This document shows, piece after piece, positions 59,701 through 64,000 of a stretch of DNA of 64,000 nt (position 1 is the first letter of the stretch; every line of letters begins with the position of its first letter). Made by a program: the position numbers and the translations under genes. The DNA lies in NCBI GenBank assembly GCA_021234155.1, contig JAJEKV010000302.1, positions 248,001 to 312,000 on the forward strand, in the 5' to 3' direction. Below the pieces are notes generated by a model. That model searched no databases, was not told the origin of the DNA, and saw only the letters and a program-made list of their open reading frames with translations. Source of the stretch: Isoetes taiwanensis (Eukaryota > Streptophyta > Lycopodiopsida > Isoetales > Isoetaceae).

Positions 59701-61563
59701 TTGACTTTTATTTTGGATATTTGTACTAGTTTTAATGAAAATAAAAATGAGAAAGTACCCAGTTCTGAAGTACCTAGTGTATGTACTTTTGCAGGTTCCA
59801 AAAGTGGTACACCCTAACATGCTTTTACCCGCAAGCGCATCCACCACAACAAAAACAAAGAAGGCTTCTTTCCCATGGAAAACTCCTTCCCAAGAAATCA
59901 AACATAATATTGTTGCGCTTATATAACCTAGCAATGCCCTTGCATGCATGCACACACTGCATGCATGGACACATTGCATGCATGCATTCCTAGCACATAA
60001 TCATTTATTTTACCATTGAAAATGCACTCTTATATAATGGCAACGTTACTTACATCTTAATGTTGGTGCTAGGTTGCTAGGTCCGTTACAGTCTCTCCTC
60101 CAAAAATTCAGCCCATGTCCTCATGGGTGCATCTTAGGGCACTCATGAAAAATCCAGTTTGTATCTCCCTTTGTGACATCTTCCTTGGAACAAACCCAAC
60201 CATTGAGCTAAATTTTTTTTTATAGTCCGCCTCCTTAATTCCCCGGGTCTCTTCCTTTTATGCCTTCACATCTTAATCCTCGATTCAACATACTCCCAAA
60301 TGAATACAATTTTGTTCCTCAGAACTGACCCATCCTTGTCAAACACAATTGCTTAGCCTTCCAATCCAAGATGATGCCTCTCCAAAGTTGAAAGTTCAAA
60401 GCTAGCTTCATACAAGTAATTTAAGCTAAAGGAGAAATACATATTAGATAGCTCCAATGCATGACCCTTCTAACATTCAATTTAACATACCACCGAGTCT
60501 AGAACTAACTCAAATATTAATAACATTGAGTATACTTTATGCATCAATAACAACAAAAGGAAAAGAGGAACATACATATCCAATTCAATATAATAAAAGT
60601 AATGCAGTTAATACAACTTTTTCATAAAGAAGGTACGTGCCATATAAAGAAAAGCCCACCATTCCAAAGAGATACTCAGGTCGAACTAGATATGTAATCT
60701 CTCGAGACTTCTTGGGTGGCCAAATCCAAAAAGTAACAAGCAAAATACATAATCAAGTCTCCCAGTCTCGGTATCTTATAGCTAGGTAACACACTTAAGT
60801 TGATACAAGGGATCCCATAAGAATTATAGCCCATGGTACAGAGAATTCCTCTACGAGTTCAACCAATGATATTGAAGTATCCTGGGCTATACACTTGACC
60901 TCTATATCTAGCCTACTTCCATACATATTACCCCATCACACTGCTTTGTCTTTCAACAAGATTTTATAGGCACCAATTGCCGTTAATTTCAATGAAGCTC
61001 TTACTTTATGTATTTCGTTCACAACTTCAATCCTTTGACTATATCCTTAATCAAGTAATGCAATCTCTATCCCTCCATTAATTTACAATCACTTCTAGCA
61101 TGCCAAATAATTACGATACATAGAAGCACCATTACTAGATGTGCTTACAACTCTTCTATTACATTCTAAGATTTTCAAAAATGGCACTTCCCCATGTCTA
61201 TACATTCCCCTCTGCCTTTATCTCATGTCTGGGCTTTATCTGACAACTCTTTCGTTCAACTTCATGGCTTACCTAGTACCACGATTAAATATGGTATTCC
61301 TCTATTCGTCGTCGTCTTCTTCCTGATCCATAAGATGGATAACATTGTTCTATCTTGGCCAATCAATTCTTCAATCTGCCATAATTTAAGTGGATATCAT
61401 TCTCTAAATATAAATGCATAACCTGACCACTTTGTTCCATTAAGTGCTTTCTTATACTCCAAGAATTTTTTTCAAGGCCAAGAACTTTTTCAAGGCTATG
61501 ACCGACTATTCTAGCCATAACCCTAGAGTCAACAACTTTATACACCTCAAGTAGGACCATGAT
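56776..61563. repeat. 4.8-kb direct duplication, copy B
   Basis: Second copy of 49,477-54,253. It carries its own MITE (59,510-59,830) at a different place and in the other orientation. On its right the sequence continues into further retrotransposon sequence and a primer-binding site, so copy B is the more complete one. Confidence 0.93.
59510..59830 (-). mobile_element. MITE, 321 bp, copy in duplication B
   Basis: The same element as 52,860-53,181 (about 95% alike), inverted. Target duplication GCAA at 59,506-59,509 and 59,831-59,834; the uninterrupted site (AGTGCAAGCGCATCC) is in copy A at about 52,192-52,206. Confidence 0.92.
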
Positions 61564-62267
61564 GTAATCATGACATTTCCTTCTACGTCACACATCTGCT
61601 ATTTACACATGAGCTTCAATCCGACTATCATGTCAATCTTATTTTATAACCATATCTTAGCATTCTCAAAACTTGTCTTACAATCACCGTGTTGTAACCT
61701 TATCCAACCATAGCCTGCATGCTATCAACTTAGCAACCTCTGGTTATTTTACCTCTGGATATCAATATATGGATGCTGCCTAGTTTTCTCAATTTTAGCT
61801 TCAAAAGGATGCACCTAACATCACATCAAGAATCTTATTCATCCGATATGGTGAGATGAACCTTCTCTGAATATCATAGGCATTATATATCATGCAATGC
61901 TTATTTCAAATTTTCTTGCCACTAGAGTATACTACTACGAGATCACATCTACACTATAAGGAGTGGTTACCTGTAACTTAATCTCTCTCAAGCATCACTT
62001 CCATGCTACGCGCACATTGGCAACCCTAAATCAAAGTTAGCCCCTTGATGAAGTACATTTTTCTAGCTCATCTACTTTGCAGGATAGAAAATCAACTAAG
62101 ATTTTAGAATACCATGTGATCAATTTCACATACCTTCATAAAACAATTTGTCACGCCTCCTCTAAGGTTGTCATCTCCACATATATTCAATTGAATACTA
62201 TTAGCATAATCCAACAATCTCAACTTGAATCTAGACTTCGCTACCATACATCCAAGGATCCAACTAT
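61564..62267 (-). other. Interior of the minus-strand LTR element
   Basis: Non-coding leader-like region next to the primer site. No protein is readable. Confidence 0.45.
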
Positions 62268-62279
62268 GCTCTGATACCA
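62268..62279 (-). other. Primer-binding site, initiator tRNA-Met type
   Basis: GCTCTGATACCA on the plus strand, that is TGGTATCAGAGC on the minus strand, the complement of the tRNA-iMet 3' end. It sets the orientation of the LTR element. Confidence 0.8.
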
Positions 62280-62985
62280 ACCGTGACATGCCTGTCAGTT
62301 AACCTTTATGGTAACTGGAGATCCCATCAATCTTGACCATTGGATCTACTTAAGCTTAAAAACTTAAGAAATTAACTTATGCATCCGCAACAATAACAAT
62401 TAGGTAAAGGATTTAATCTTTATCAATATTCGAAGGTCCCAAAAACTATTCCCCCATAACCAATAATAATATTCTCACGCTACATCCATGAACTTAGCAA
62501 TTACAGTTTCAACCCAGTTCTTATAATAATCAAGAAGTTTGTTTATTTGCAATCCAATTCCTGCTATCGCCTTCCCAAAGAGGTTAGTCACATGGACTAA
62601 GTGGGGATCGAGGTTCTAGGACATGCCTAAGAAGCATCAACATAATGCATCCATACAAAAACAATAACTTAACCTTACCGTGGCCTTGCCCCTGAAACTC
62701 AAGTTAGTAATCCATACAAGCATGTCTCACAATGCACAATTTACCCATGAATAGCTACTACATACTACAACCATTGTAATTCAATACAAGACATCCCAAT
62801 TAACATAATAACAACTTAGCAACCATGGCAACATAGACAACAACCAATATTCCTCTGCGTCTGAGCATGGTCAACTCGGCTGATCAGGCCAGTGACATAG
62901 AGGCGGGGTAAACCACGTGTGTACACACCCATCCGCGCTGCGTCCAGCATTGGAGGACCACTTAACTGTGCAAGACTTTGTTTGA

Positions 62986-64000
62986 GTTTGGCTTTGTAGT
63001 TATCGTAGGACTTTGTAGGCTTTGTATTGGTTTTTTTGACAATTGATATGGGCTTTGAGCTTTCCTATTTGTGATGGATGTTTGGTGGTTTAGACACTTG
63101 TAGTTCCTACTTTTTATTTGATCTAGCTGTAGTGTTGAGTTTTCGGGGTCTGTTGATGTTTCCTTGAACGAGTCAAGTCCTACTCTCCATTTGATGGTAT
63201 ACCTTGAGCTTTCGTAGTATTGGTTTTTCTTGGAGTAAGTTAATACCTTCTTTTTCTGCCTCTATTTTCAGCATGGTTGTTGTATTGTTTGATTTGTGCT
63301 TGGAGTGTGCCCAACTAGACTCTAGAAGTGTGATTTATTTGCGTTTCAAGATTAGCAGATAAATCCGCTTCTTGAGATAAATCCGCTTCTTGAGGCTAGT
63401 TGAGAGAGTTCTCATTAGAGTATTTATAGCCTTTTGCATCTCTTTCATTTTCATCAGCTGTCTTTGAGCCTCTCCCTTTGTAGTCGCTTGTCCCACCCTC
63501 CCTCTCTCCCTCCCATTTAAGATGTTTTGAGCCCTATGCTATTAAAGTTCTCCTTTAGTCCATGTTTTAGTTTCTCATGTTGATTATTTTGTTGTTGACT
63601 TCTTCATCTTGTTATGGTACTTTGTACTATAGGTTGCGGGCTCTCATGCCAAGCGTAGCTTTCATGTCTTGAATGTTGGGATTTAAGAGGGTGGTAAGGC
63701 CTTCGTGCCTAACTCATTTGTGTAGATATGTGGTGCTTATTTTAGAGGATGTTTATGGCCCTTGTGCCACGATGGTTGGCCTCGTGCTAGGTGGTCATTC
63801 TTATGCCATTGTGGTGGGCTTGTGTCAAGTGCTTGCATGTTTTGTAGGTTTAGTCGGAGGGAGCAAGTTTCATTACTAGCCTGGTGGAATCTTGTGGGGT
63901 TGTGCTTCAGGAGGACATTCGTGGTGAAGGCTTGAATAGACACTTCTAGCTAGTTTGTTTGTTTATTTGTGCACCCAAAAAGGCCAGTAGGCATGAGGGA
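62986..64000. other. Gene-free right edge
   Basis: T/G-rich sequence without a gene. A 20-bp unit, GATAAATCCGCTTCTTGA, is duplicated at about 63,357-63,397, and degenerate GGCC-TTCGTGCC/GTGCCACGATGG phrases lie at 63,697-63,830. It may be a diverged retrotransposon. Confidence 0.4.

Larger units (their letters stand above)
58520..62985 (-). mobile_element. LTR retrotransposon remains, minus strand, broken
   Basis: A primer site for initiator tRNA-Met (reverse complement of TGGTATCAGAGC) lies at 62,268-62,279, four bases from a CA-ending LTR edge at about 62,284. LTR-like sequence extends rightward to at least 62,985; its part 62,527-62,985 is also present at 58,520-59,005, consistent with LTR sequence on both sides of a non-coding interior. 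No gag or pol can be read; with copy A it makes a fossil of a large non-autonomous LTR family. The right LTR border is unclear and the element is broken by rearrangement and a MITE insertion. Confidence 0.5.

Overview
The window is nuclear DNA of a land plant with a large, repeat-rich genome. Evidence for a plant: exons of plant gene families (an ALE2-type receptor kinase, glyoxalase I, a DUF547 protein), a plant L1-type LINE with a DUF4283-like ORF1, a Mutator-like transposon carrying a Ulp1-type protease, and LTR elements primed by initiator tRNA-Met. I cannot name the species. Most of the window is AT-rich; the LINE and the Mutator-like element are clearly GC-richer islands. I see no complete, intact host gene, no rRNA or tRNA gene and no CRISPR array.

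Layout. 0.7-3.2 kb: a lysine-rich repeat exon (+) and a multi-exon coiled-coil/RING-like gene (-) with stops in its main exon. 4.4-5.1 kb: a 200-bp direct repeat. 6.6-7.5 kb: a gene resembling the Uma2/PD-(D/E)XK nuclease fold, in two frames. 7.5-12.9 kb: minisatellite, short duplications and an orphan reverse-transcriptase tail. 12.95-18.64 kb: a decayed L1-type LINE. 20.3-27.9 kb: a structure bounded by long inverted repeats, interrupted by a young short LTR element (20,706-23,683), with a core of satellites that includes a 10-bp array matching the heat-shock element pattern. 28.3-37 kb: a Helitron-like 3' end, a TAAATGC minisatellite, and exon fragments of three unrelated host genes, all on the minus strand.

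38,002-49,195: an 11.2-kb Mutator-like element with a perfect 9-bp target duplication (CCATAAATA), long GC-rich terminal inverted repeats, a Ulp1-like cysteine protease gene pointing right, a SWIM-type MULE transposase pointing left, and between them two blocks of about 18 large hairpins. The hairpin arms use the same GGTGATCCC/GGGATCACC words that pack the terminal repeats. This is the most unusual object in the window. Both genes are damaged.

49.5-63 kb: a 4.8-kb segment present twice in direct orientation, which is non-coding LTR-retrotransposon material (minus-strand primer site at 62,268-62,279). Each copy carries one copy of the same 320-bp MITE, but at different positions and in opposite orientations, so the MITE moved after the duplication. 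Between the copies lies an inverted second copy of the satellite core found at 25.6-27.2 kb.
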